A DNA stretch of 64,000 nucleotides, taken from Strongylocentrotus droebachiensis (Eukaryota > Echinodermata > Echinoidea > Camarodonta > Strongylocentrotidae). The notes beneath the pieces were generated by a model that had not been told where the DNA came from, ran no database searches, and saw only the letters and a program-made list of their open reading frames with translations. The DNA lies in NCBI GenBank assembly GCA_035222895.1, contig JAVYIG010000416.1, positions 425,001 to 489,000 on the forward strand, given 5' to 3'. The translations under genes were made by a program, and so were the position numbers. This document shows, piece after piece, positions 10,035 to 21,714 of the stretch; the first letter of the stretch is position 1, and each line of letters starts with the position of its first letter.

Positions 10035-11032
10035 GACATATTATGGCCAACTCAGCACAACGGTAACACATGCATGATATCAAATATATCATGTGACGCT
10101 GTCATTACCAATATAAAACCATAAAAAAGAAACTTTGGCCATATAAATTGTAAAGTGATATCAGGTAATGATTAATATACTTTACAAATAACTACATCGT
10201 TCGTTGATTGGTTGTGCGCGGGTCATGATTTGAAATATGTAAATAGTGGCACTGACACCCCTTATAAAGTCATCCTACCATGCCATCTAGGCCGTCACTA
10301 TCTGAATCGTTCCGTTAGTTTTCAGTATTGTTTTACAAAAGCAGTATAGACAAGGCACTTGTACTGTCGATTAGTCATGGGACAAGAATTGAATAGGACT
10401 ATTTCATCTGCAGTAAAGCCAAAAAGTGAACACAAGCCAAGCCTGTAGATTACCTAGACGGAGGTATGTATATGCTCAAATAATATGTTTTCGGGAAAGA
10501 GATGAAAATGGTTGAAAGGCCAGTCCTAAAAACTTCGGTAAACCGAGAAAAGGCAAATACCTCGACAAAAAAAGCGAATTCCGCACAGTAACTAAAATGA
10601 CCTCATCGTTCGTTGCGTGGTAGTGTGTACAAAATGCAGTAGGAAAATCTTCGAAAGTCAACCTGCTGTTGGTATATATATATATATTCATTTTAATCAT
10701 GCCGTTCACATTTTTGTCATTTGGAAGGATCTTTAACTAACTAAGCCTTCATTCAATTGAAGATAATCTAACCATAACATAATTTTCTAAAAGTCTATGT
10801 CGACACCATATTGACTTCAAAGTATTTCCCCCTTTCCCCTTTTTCACACTGAGGCGCATTTAATGTTAAACACTCTCTATTCACTGACCGTTATTAGCTG
10901 TTTTTTTAAAGTATTTGCCTGTACTCGGTTTTCCGAAGTTGCGTCTGATTGGTCAAGGTATAGGTGCTATGTGGTAGATGGAACGGGCCCCTACAAATAG
11001 CGATGAGAAAATTTGTATACAGTAACAAGTGA
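10035..11032 (+). repeat. Module B of the array unit
   Basis: Diverged relative of module A, present in every unit (13147, 16260, 19373, 30162, 33278, and 41118 split by the Gypsy-type element). Its own inverted repeat pairs about 10518-10600 with 10871-10954; both arms carry CAACTTCGG, AACCGAG and GGCAAATAC. In unit 1 a few bases of the left arm differ from all other copies. The right end holds GATTGGTC (CCAAT-box-like), a TACAAATAG A/T box and then CAAGTGAGT, a good donor match. It looks like a promoter plus first-exon relic, but this is inference. Confidence 0.7.
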
Positions 11033-11349
11033 GTATTTACACCCCTTCTCCCTTAGCCGAGGTAATCTTATTTCTAATTTACTTTATTTGAAAGGAATCT
11101 TAAATATCATGATTGGATTATTGTAACTAAGAATATTATCCTGTCAGCGATTGTCGGATATTTCACGAGCAGTAGAACAAAGATTATGAGTTTAAAAACG
11201 TGAAGAGCCTACACAGAATATTATCGGTAGCCAGCTCAAAAGTGTTTAATAAACGCTTCATAACCACATCTCAAAAGTTATTAGAACCATACTCAATACT
11301 TACTGTCCAGCTGACTAGTCGGCACCGTGAGCGGTTTGTGACAAATGTG

Positions 11350-11610
11350 GTTCTAGGACACATACCCCCTGGACATCCACGTCCCGGATTACCACCCCGG
11401 TCAAGTACCCCCAAGGAAAACTACCCCGTAGGGCAACCACCCTCTAGGACGACTACCCCCGGGACAACTACCCCCTAGGAAACTACCCCGCGGAAAGCTA
11501 CCCCCTAGGATAGTTGTCCGGGGGGTAGTTATCCTAGAGGATGGTTGTCATAAGTGGTAGTTGTCCTAGGTGGTAGTTGTCCTGGGGGTAGTTGTCCTGG
11601 GTAGTCATTT
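11350..11610. repeat. G/C-rich foldback block
   Basis: The left half is a degenerate run of CTACCCCCTAGGACAACT-like motifs. The right half, from about 11505, is the same motif inverted (AGTTGTCCTAGGGGGTAG-like), so the two arms can pair over roughly 100 bp. It recurs at the same place in each unit (for example 14463-14724, 17577-17837, 28375-28625, 31485-31735, 37965-38210, 53868-54110). The open frame crossing it is rich in Pro, Thr and Gly only because of the repeat. Confidence 0.8.
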
Positions 11611-12133
11611 AGCTTTGTTTAGTCTCATTTGACAACGCCCCATATCGTCAGAGTCCAGCAGCCTATAAACATGTTGGCCTATGGATTTTTACAACAACAA
11701 AAAAAATCGTTAAAAATTCATTTTTTGTTTAAACGAAAAGCACATCCACCCCGACGTACGTTATCACTAGCTCTTTCATTGGGACCCTCATGTCCCATTG
11801 ACTTTTGAAAGTTTACCCACCGTAATTTGGTCAAAATAGGTCGCCAGCTCGCCATTGCCTATATAACACATGTGCAACAAGTCGAACTTTGGACGCAATT
11901 TACCACTCGATTGTAAGGTTATAAGTCAAGCACACGAAGGATAACAAGTATGAATTATCATAGATCAGTTCTGATTTGTTCATTATGTCCATTTCAGCCA
12001 ACCCCCCACCGTAATTTTTCCATTTAGTATAGGCAAGCATTTTGCCGAGGTAAGCAAAAACATGAATATTCATGAAAACCATGCACTATTCGATTATTAT
12101 TAAACAGAGGGGTGCAATTGTGCACCACATCAA

Positions 12134-12376
12134 TGGATGGTGTTTCAATGGTAGAGTCTGTATGGTGAATGGTGTTTCAATGGTCGAGTCTGTATGGTGA
12201 ATGGTGTTTCAATGGTGGAATTGTATGGTCAATGATGTTTCAATGGTGGAATTGTATGGTCAATGGTGTTTCAATGCTAGAGTCTGTATGGTGAATGGTG
12301 GAATTGTATGGTCAATGGTGTTTCAATGGTGGCGTTTGTATGGTGAATGGTGTTTCAACAGTGGAATTGTATGGTC
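12134..12376 (+). repeat. 31-32-bp minisatellite, eight copies
   Basis: The unit is about GTGTTTCAATGGTGGAATTG followed by TATGGTCAATG, with variants GTAGAGTCTG and GTCGAGTCTG in the middle. The order of variants is the same in every array unit, so the minisatellite expanded before the large unit was amplified and has not been reshuffled since. It ends where hAT-derived sequence of the next unit starts. Confidence 0.88.
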
Positions 12377-15300
12377 AAAAGAGGCACTTGTGAGAATGGA
12401 AATGTGGAATCTGTTGGAGGAGAAGGCACCTATCAGATGTTGATAGGGGCATTTATCAGATAATATATATCTATATATGAACATATATTTTTCAAATAAA
12501 GCTGTTGAAATATTCATTTCATTTTTTCTTTATTTGGAATGATCTGTACATGGCTAATCCTACATGGATTTGAAGATAATTTAACCACATCATTTTTTTT
12601 CGAAATATCGATGTCGACACTTGGTTGGCTTCGAGGGATTTATCCTGAGTCGAATTAATCTGATTAACGTGGGATACGCTCTATTCAATGAGCGTTATTT
12701 GCGGTTTTCCCAAATATTTGTCTCACTCGGTTTTCCGAATTTGTGTCTGATTGAAGATGTAGAAATCTATGTAAACCATACTCAATGTATTCACTGTACA
12801 GCTGAAGAGGCGGCAGCGTGAGCGTTTAGTGATACATATACATAGAAACACAAGTGAAAATGGAAGGTCTAGTGAAGGAATTAAACAGAGTAAACTGTCT
12901 GGTATGTTTCTTTTCGAAGAGAATAACTATTTTATCTGATAATTTACAAGGAGGATTTTAAAAGATTAAAAAAAAAAATTACAAGGAGGAAGGAAGTGGG
13001 GGGGGGGGGGGGTCTTTCTTCACCCATTGCTAGCTATTGATGTTTGACAATAAATATCATGGTTACTTCGCGTAAAATAGTTAAGACAGAGAGACACAGC
13101 AAGGGAGAGAGAGAGAGGGATAATCTTTCTTCCAATTTATAATAAAGACATATAATGGCCAACTCAGCACAACGGTAACACATGCATGATATCAAATATA
13201 TCATGTGACGCTGTCATTACCAATATAAAACCATAAAAAAGAAACTTTGGCCATATAAATTGTAAAGTGATATCAGGTAATGATTAATATACTTTACAAA
13301 TAACTACATCGTTCGTTGATTGGTTGTGCGCGGGTCATGATTTGAAATATGTAAATAGTGGCACTGACACCACTTATAAAGTCATCCTACCATGCCATCT
13401 AGGCCGTCACTATCTGAATCGTTCCGTTAGTTTTCAGTATTGTTTTACACAAGCAGTATAGACAAGGCACTTGTACTGTCGATTAGTCATTGGACAAGAA
13501 TTGAATAGGACTATTTCATCTGCAGTAAAGCCAAAAAGTGAACACAAGCCAAGCCTGTAGATTACCTAGACGGAGGTATGTATATGCTCAAATAATATGT
13601 TTTCGGGAAAGAGATGAAAATGGTTAAAAGGCCAGTCCGACACAACTTCGGTAAACCGAGAAAAGGCAAATACCTCGACAAAAAAAGCGAATTCCGCACA
13701 GTAACTAAAATAACCTCATCGTTCGTTGCGTGGTAGTGTGTACAAAATGCAGTAGGAAAATCTTCGAAAGTCAACCTGCTGTTGGTATATATATATATAT
13801 TCATTTTAATCATGCCGTTCACATTTTTGTCATTTGGAAGGATCTTTAACTAACTAAGCCTTCATTCAATTGAAGATAATCTAACCATAACATAATTTTC
13901 TAAAAGTCTATGTCGACACCATATTGACTTCAAAGTATTTCCCCCTTTCCCCTTTTTCACACTGAGGCGCATTTAATGTTAAACACTCTCTATTCACTGA
14001 CCGTTATTAGCTGTTTTTTTAAAGTATTTGCCTGTACTCGGTTTTCCGAAGTTGCGTCTGATTGGTCAAGGTATAGGTGCTATGTGGTAGATGGAACGGG
14101 CCCCTACAAATAGCGGTGAGAAAATTTGTATACAGTAACAAGTGAGTATTTACACCCCTTCTCCCTTAGCCGAGGTAATCTTATTTCTAATTTACTTTAT
14201 TTGAAAGGAATCTTAAATATCATGATTGGATTATTGTAACTAAGAATATTATCCTGTCAGCGATTGTCGGATATTTCACGAGCAGTAGAACAAAGATTAT
14301 GAGTTTGAAAACGTGAAGAGCCTACACAGAATATTATCGGTAGCCAGCTCAAAAGTGTTTAATAAACGCTTCATAACCACATCTCAAAAGTTATTAGAAC
14401 CATACTCAATACTTACTGTCCAGCTGACTAGTCGGCACCGTGAGCGGTTTGTGACAAATGTGGTTCTAGGACACATACCCCCTGGACATCCACGTCCCGG
14501 ATTACCACCCCGGTCAAGTACCCCCAAGGAAAACTACCCCGTAGGGCAACCACCCTCTAGGACGACTACCCCCGGGACAACTACCCCTAGGAAACTACCC
14601 CGCGGAAAGCTACCCCCTAGGATAGTTGTCCGGGGGGGTAGTTATCCTAGAGGATGGTTGTCATAAGTGGTAGTTGTCCTAGGTGGTAGTTGTCCTGGGG
14701 GTAGTTGTCCTGGGTAGTCATTTAGCTTTGTTTAGTCTCATTTGACAACGCCCCATATCGTCAGAGTCCAGCAGCCTATAAACATGTTGGCCTATGGATT
14801 TTTACAACAACAAAAGAAATCGTTAAAAATTCATTTTTTGTTTAAACAAAAAGCACATCCACCCCGACGTACGTTATCACTAGCTCTTTCATTGGGACCC
14901 TCATGTCCCATTGACTTTTGAAAGTTTACCCACCGTAATTTGGTCAAAATAGGTCGCCAGCTCGCCATTGCCTATATAACACATGTGCAACAAGTCGAAC
15001 TTTGGACGCAATTTACCACTCGATTGTAAGGTTATAAGTCAAGCACACGAAGGATAACAAGCATGAATTATCATAGATCAGTTCTGATTTGTTCATTATG
15101 TCCATTTCAGCCAACCCCCCACCGTAATTTTTCCATTTAGTATAGGCAAGCATTTTGCCGAGGTAAGCAAAAACATGAATATTCATAAAAACCATGGACT
15201 ATTCGATTATTAACAGAGGGGTGCAATTGTGCACCACATCAATGGATGGTGTTTCAATGGTAGAGTCTGTATGGTGAATGGTGTTTCAATGGTCGAGTCT

Positions 15301-15485
15301 GTATGGTGAATGGTGTTTCAATGGTGGAATTGTATGGTCAATGATGTTTCAATGGTGGAATTGTATGGTCAATGGTGTTTCAATGCTAGAGTCTGTATGG
15401 TGAATGGTGGAATTGTATGGTCAATGGTGTTTCAATGGTGGCGTTTGTATGGTGAATGGTGTTTCAACAGTGGAATTGTATGGTC
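12377..15485 (+). repeat. Array unit 2 (short class, uninterrupted)
   Basis: At 3109 bp this is a clean reference copy. It starts with about 90 bp of hAT-derived sequence, then jumps at GGGGCATTTATCAGA to the TATATATC of module A, skipping about 1.36 kb present in unit 1. It continues with the right part of module A, an A-run, G-run (about 12998-13012) and GA segment, module B (from 13147), the G/C foldback block and the minisatellite (15243-15485). Confidence 0.92.
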
Positions 15486-18400
15486 AAAAGAGGCACTTGT
15501 GAGAATGGAAATGTGGAATCTGTTGGAGGAGAAGGCACGTATCAGATGTTGATAGGGGCATTTATCAGATGATATATATATCTATATATGAACATATATT
15601 TTTCAAATAAAGCTGTTGAAATATTAATTTCATTTTTTCTTTATTTGGAATGATCTGTACATGGCTAATCCTACATGGATTTGAAGATAATTTAACCACA
15701 TCATTTTTTTTCTCGAAATATCGATGTCGACACTTGGTTGGCTTCGAGGGATTTATCCTGAGTCGAATTAATCTGATTAACGTGGGATACGCTCTATTCA
15801 ATGAGCGTTATTTGCGGTTTTCCCAATTATTTGTCTCACTCGGTTTTCCGAATTTGTGTCTGATTGAAGATGTAGAAATCTATGTAAACCATACTCAATG
15901 TATTCACTGTACAGCTGAAGAGGCGGCAGCGTGAGCGTTTAGTGATACATATACATAGAAACACAAGTGAAAATGGAAGGTCTAGTGAAGGAATTAAACA
16001 GAGTAAACTGTCTGGTATGTTTCTTTTCGAAGAGAATAACTATTTTATCTGATAATTTACAAGGAGGATTTTAAAAGATAAAAAAAAAAATTACAAGGAG
16101 GAAGGAAGTGGGGGGGGGGGGGGTGTTTCTTCACCCATTGCTAGCTATTGATGTCTGACAATAAATATCATGGTTACTTCGCGTAAAATAGTTAAGACAG
16201 AGAGACACAGCAAGGGAGAGAGAGAGAGAGGGATAATCTTTCTTCCAATTTATAATAAAGACATATTATGGCCAACTCAGCACAACGGTAACACATGCAT
16301 GATATCAAATATATCATGTGACGCTGTCATTACCAATATAAAACCATAAAAAAGAAACTTTGGCCATATAAATTGTAAAGTGATATCAGGTAATGATTAA
16401 TATACTTTACAAATAACTACATCGTTCGTTGATTGGTTGTGCGCGGGTCATGATTTGAAATATGTAAATAGTGGCACTGACACCCCTTATAAAGTCATCC
16501 TACCATGCCATCTAGGCCGTCACTATCTGAATCGTTCCGTTAGTTTTCAGTATTGTTTTACACAAGCAGTATAGACAAGGCACTTGTACTGTCGATTAGT
16601 CATGGGAAAAGAATTGAATAGGACTATTTCATCTGCAGTAAAGCCAAAAAGTGAACACAAGCCAAGCCTGTAGATTACCTAGACGGAGGTATGTATATGC
16701 TCAAATAATATGTTTTCGGGAAAGAGATGAAAATGGTTAAAAGGCCAGTCCGACACAACTTCGGTAAACCGAGAAAAGGCAAATACCTCGACAAAAAAAG
16801 CGAATTCCGCACAGTAACTAAAATAACCTCATCGTTCGTTGCGTGGTAGTGTGTACAAAATGCAGTAGGAAAATCTTCGAAAGTCAACCTGCTGTTGGTA
16901 TATATATATATATTCATTTTAATCATGCCGTTCACATTTTTGTCATTTGGAAGGATCTTTAACTAACTAAGCCTTCATTCAATTGAAGATAATCTAACCA
17001 TAACATAATTTTCTAAAAGTCTATGTCGACACCATATTGACTTCAAAGTATTTCCCCCTTTCCCCTTTTTCACACTGAGGCGCATTTAATGTTAAACACT
17101 CTCTATTCACTGACCGTTATTAGCTGTTTTTTTAAAAGTATTTGCCTGTACTCGGTTTTCCGAAGTTGCGTCTGATTGGTCAAGGTATAGGTGCTATGTG
17201 GTAGATGGAACGGGCCCCTACAAATAGCGGTGAGAAAATTTGTATACAGTAACAAGTGAGTATTTACACCCCTTCTCCCTTAGCCGAGGTAATCTTATTT
17301 CTAATTTACTTTATTTGAAAGGAATCTTAAATATCATGATTGGATTATTGTAACTAAGAATATTATCCTGTCAGCGATTGTCGGATATTTCACGAGCAGT
17401 AGAACAAAGATTATGAGTTTGAAAACGTGAAGAGCCTACACAGAATATTATCGGTAGCCAGCTCAAAAGTGTTTAATAAACGCTTCATAACCACATCTCA
17501 AAAGTTATTAGAACCATACTCAATACTTACTGTCCAGCTGACTAGTCGGCACCGTGAGCGGTTTGTGACAAATGTGGTTCTAGGACACATACCCCCTGGA
17601 CATCCACGTCCCGGATTACCACCCCGGTCAAGTACCCCCAAGGAAAACTACCCCGTAGGGCAACCACCCTCTAGGACGACTACCCCCGGGACAACTACCC
17701 CCTAGGAAACTACCCCGCGGAAAGCTACCCCCTAGGATAGTTGTCCGGGGGGTAGTTATCCTAGAGGATGGTTGTCATAAGTGGTAGTTGTCCTAGGTGG
17801 TAGTTGTCCTGGGGGTAGTTGTCCTGGGTAGTCATTTAGCTTTGTTTAGTCTCATTTGACAACGCCCCATATCGTCAGAGTCCAGCAGCCTATAAACATG
17901 TTGGCCTATGGATTTTTACAAAAACAAAAGAAATCGTTAAAAATTCATTTTTTGTTTAAACAAAAAGCACATCCACCCCGACGTACGTTATCACTAGCTC
18001 TTTCATTGGGACCCTCATGTCCCATTGACTTTTGAAAGTTTACCCACCGTAATTTGGTCAAAATAGGTCGCCAGCTCGCCATTGCCTATATAACACATGT
18101 GCAACAAGTCGAACTTTGGACGCAATTTACCACTCGATTGTAAGGTTATAAGTCAAGCACACGAAGGATAACAAGCATGAATTATCATAGATCAGTTCTG
18201 ATTTGTTCATTATGTCCATTTCAGCCAACCCCCCACCGTAATTTTTCCATTTAGTATAGGCAAGCATTTTGCCGAGGTAAGCAAAAACATGAATATTCAT
18301 AAAAACCATGGACTATTCGATTATTAACAGAGGGGTGCAATTGTGCACCACATCAATGGATGGTGTTTCAATGGTAGAATCTGTATGGTGAATGGTGTTT

Positions 18401-18599
18401 CAATGGTCGAGTCTGTATGGTGAATGGTGTTTCAATGGTGGAATTGTATGGTCAATGATGTTTCAATGGTGGAATTGTATGGTCAATGGTGTTTCAATGC
18501 TAGAGTCTGTATGGTGAATGGTGGAATTGTATGGTCAATGGTGTTTCAATGGTGGCGTTTGTATGGTGAATGGTGTTTCAACAGTGGAATTGTATGGTC
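15486..18599 (+). repeat. Array unit 3 (short class, uninterrupted)
   Basis: 3114 bp, same structure as unit 2. It shares three private variants with unit 4: GGGAAAAGAATTG in module B, an extra A in the T-run/A-run near 17130, and TTTCTCGAAAT near 15711. Units 3 and 4 therefore look like the product of one late duplication or conversion. Confidence 0.92.
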
Positions 18600-20414
18600 A
18601 AAAGAGGCACTTGTGAGAATGGAAATGTGGAATCTGTTGGAGGAGAAGGCACGTATCAGATGTTGATAGGGGCATTTATCAGATGATATATATATCTATA
18701 TATGAACATATATTTTTCAAATAAAGCTGTTGAAATATTCATTTCATTTTTTCTTTATTTGGAATGATCTGTACATGGCTAATCCTACATGGATTTGAAG
18801 ATAATTTAACCACATCATTTTTTTTCTCGAAATATCGATGTCGACACTTGGTTGGCTTCGAGGGATTTATCCTGAGTCGAATTAATCTGATTAACGTGGG
18901 ATACGCTCTATTCAATGAGCGTTATTTGCGGTTTTCCCAATTATTTGTCTCACTCGGTTTTCCGAATTTGTGTCTGATTGAAGATGTAGAAATCTATGTA
19001 AACCATACTCAATGTATTCACTGTACAGCTGAAGAGGCGGCAGCGTGAGCGTTTAGTGATACATATACATAGAAACACAAGTGAAAATGGAAGGTCTAGT
19101 GAAGGAATTAAACAGAGTAAACTGTCTGGTATGTTTCTTTTCGAAGAGAATAACTATTTTATCTGATAATTTACAAGGAGGATTTTAAAAGATAAAAAAA
19201 AAAAATTACAAGGAGGAAGGAAGTGGGGGGGGGGGGTGTTTCTTCACCCATTGCTAGCTATTGATGTCTGACAATAAATATCATGGTTACTTCGCGTAAA
19301 ATAGTTAAGACAGAGAGACACAGCAAGGGAGAGAGAGAGAGAGGGATAATCTTTCTTCCAATTTATAATAAAGACATATTATGGCCAACTCAGCACAACG
19401 GTAACACATGCATGATATCAAATATATCATGTGACGCTGTCATTACCAATATAAAACCATAAAAAAGAAACTTTGGCCATATAAATTGTAAAGTGATATC
19501 AGGTAATGATTAATATACTTTACAAATAACTACATCGTTCGTTGATTGGTTGTGCGCGGGTCATGATTTGAAATATGTAAATAGTGGCACTGACACCCCT
19601 TATAAAGTCATCCTACCATGCCATCTAGGCCGTCACTATCTGAATCGTTCCGTTAGTTTTCAGTATTGTTTTACACAAGCAGTATAGACAAGGCACTTGT
19701 ACTGTCGATTAGTCATGGGAAAAGAATTGAATAGGACTATTTCATCTGCAGTAAAGCCAAAAAGTGAACACAAGCCAAGCCTGTAGATTACCTAGACGGA
19801 GGTATGTATATGCTCAAATAATATGTTTTCGGGAAAGAGATGAAAATGGTTAAAAGGCCAGTCCGACACAACTTCGGTAAACCGAGAAAAGGCAAATACC
19901 TCGACAAAAAAAGCGAATTCCGCACAGTAACTAAAATGACCTCATCGTTCGTTGCGTGGTAGTGTGTACAAAATGCAGTAGGAAAATCTTCGAAAGTCAA
20001 CCTGCTGTTGGTATATATATATATATTCATTTTAATCATGCCGTTCACATTTTTGTCATTTGGAAGGATCTTTAACTAACTAAGCCTTCATTCAATTGAA
20101 GATAATCTAACCATAACATAATTTTCTAAAAGTCTATGTCGACACCATATTGACTTCAAAGTATTTCCCCCTTTCCCCTTTTTCACACTGAGGCGCATTT
20201 AATGTTAAACACTCTCTATTCACTGACCGTTATTAGCTGTTTTTTTAAAAGTATTTGCCTGTACTCGGTTTTCCGAAGTTGCGTCTGATTGGTCAAGGTA
20301 TAGGTGCTATGTGGTAGATGGAACGGGCCCCTACAAATAGCGGTGAGAAAATTTGTATACAGTAACAAGTGAGTATTTACACCCCTTCTCCCTTAGCCGA
20401 GGTAATCTTATTTC

Positions 20415-21555
20415 TGGTTTGCTGAGGACAAAAAGACGACTCTCTGCACAAAATTGTATTATGGCGTTGATTTGTACTTTAATCAAATGACCAACGATGT
20501 GAGTCAAATGTCGTCGAACAACGCAGTTCTTGAGATCTTGAAGAATATATATAATTCAATCTGCATAAAAAGAACAAACAAATTGAACCAGAAATAAGAC
20601 ATGTACCTTCAGTACCTTGATTAACACTGAATACATATTTGTCCAGACTATGAAGCTCTGAATTGTACTTCTTATATAAATAATAAACTTGACTGAACCA
20701 TCAAAACATGTCTCTCTGTGTCATTATTGAATAATAACTGTTGTATCCTATCTTGCATCATGACCACTAGTCATCAGATACATATGTAGTCTAAATCATA
20801 ATTATCTTCATGAAATATCTGCAATAATTACCTTGCAAATATTAAAGTGTAAACTACTCCAGTAATCCTTTTGTATTGGAAAATAAATCTCAAGCCATGT
20901 ATATCAACTTCAACTTGAGCAAAATTCAACTTGCAATGTTATTATGCACATCACAACTCTTGCATAACTTTTCTCTAACCAAGTTAAAATAACCTAGCCC
21001 AGTTTGATTCATTTCAGACACTCAGTTAACATATAAATCCCTCATGCCTTTTTGATTTCTCCATTAATAATTGTGGTACAGATTTATAAGTAGTCATCAA
21101 CATAAGCCCCTGACAAAAACACTCATTGATGTAAAGAATGCAAACAATTGATGTGCTAACTTCAGTTTTGGTATCATGCTCAAAACCTATGTAAATGCAA
21201 ATGAACATAAACCACGAGAACTCGTTTTTCGTTACACATTTTCATTTTAGTAATTTGTTCATAAAGTCATTAAACCTAATATTAAAGCAAACTTACTTCT
21301 TGGGCAGGAACTATAAACTTTCTTAAACATAATGAGAGTCGGCCAAACTTCTAGCTTGACGAAATCTGCACATACGGTTGAAATTTCAAGCCTTCGGTCG
21401 AAACTTGTGCCTCGGGTTTTCTGACATGTTTCGAAGCTAAAATTAGCCACCTAATAAACGGCCGTAAACCGAAAAACCTATGGTATCTTTCAATGAACAA
21501 GAAAAAGAGTAAATATCAGCAAATCCACTAGAAATAAGTTTCGATCAACGAAACA
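20415..21555 (-). repeat. BEL/Pao 3' LTR
   Basis: TG...CA ends, 1141 bp, almost identical to the other LTR at 26948-28088. Short open frames inside are duplicated in both LTRs and are not genes. Confidence 0.95.
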
Positions 21556-21570
21556 TCCTCCCGCCCCACC
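21556..21570 (-). other. Polypurine tract of the BEL/Pao element
   Basis: On the minus strand GGTGGGGCGGGAGGA lies directly before the 3' LTR, the position and composition of the plus-strand primer site in LTR elements. Confidence 0.8.
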
Positions 21571-21714
21571 GGATGAGGAGTCTTTCTGAAAGCTTGAAAT
21601 TTCTCAAAACAAATACACTGTATATCATATGATTACATGCATGTGAATCATTACATATATTATATCAACAGTCTCAGTTCAAATGAGAACTCATTCTCTA
21701 TTGTTCAGTTCGAT

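Larger units (their letters stand above)
6655..12376 (+). repeat. Array unit 1 (long class, contains a LINE)
   Basis: This copy keeps intact flanking hAT sequence, so it lies at the ancestral left end of the array. Order: hAT right part (6655-7018), outer MITE end, module A (7223-8494), LINE insertion (8609-10026), module B (10035-11032), linker, G/C foldback block (11350-11610), linker, minisatellite (12134-12376). The LINE insertion removed about 170 bp present in the other units (the A-run/G-run/GA segment, as at 12975-13140 in unit 2). Confidence 0.88.

Noticed and set aside
11200-11478. 92-codon frame repeated in each unit (KSLHRILSVASSKVF...)
   Set aside because: It begins at GTG, its C-terminal part is the G/C repeat, and differences between units are mostly amino-acid changing, so there is no sign of selection on a protein.
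11900-12082. 60-codon minus-strand frame repeated in each unit
   Set aside because: Conservation equals that of the surrounding non-coding unit sequence; no domain and no start context.
12201-12443. 80-codon frame rich in Trp, Val and Met
   Set aside because: It is a translation of the 31-32-bp minisatellite.
21026-21208. Small frames inside the BEL LTRs
   Set aside because: Present in both LTRs because the LTRs are duplicates; no product recognised.
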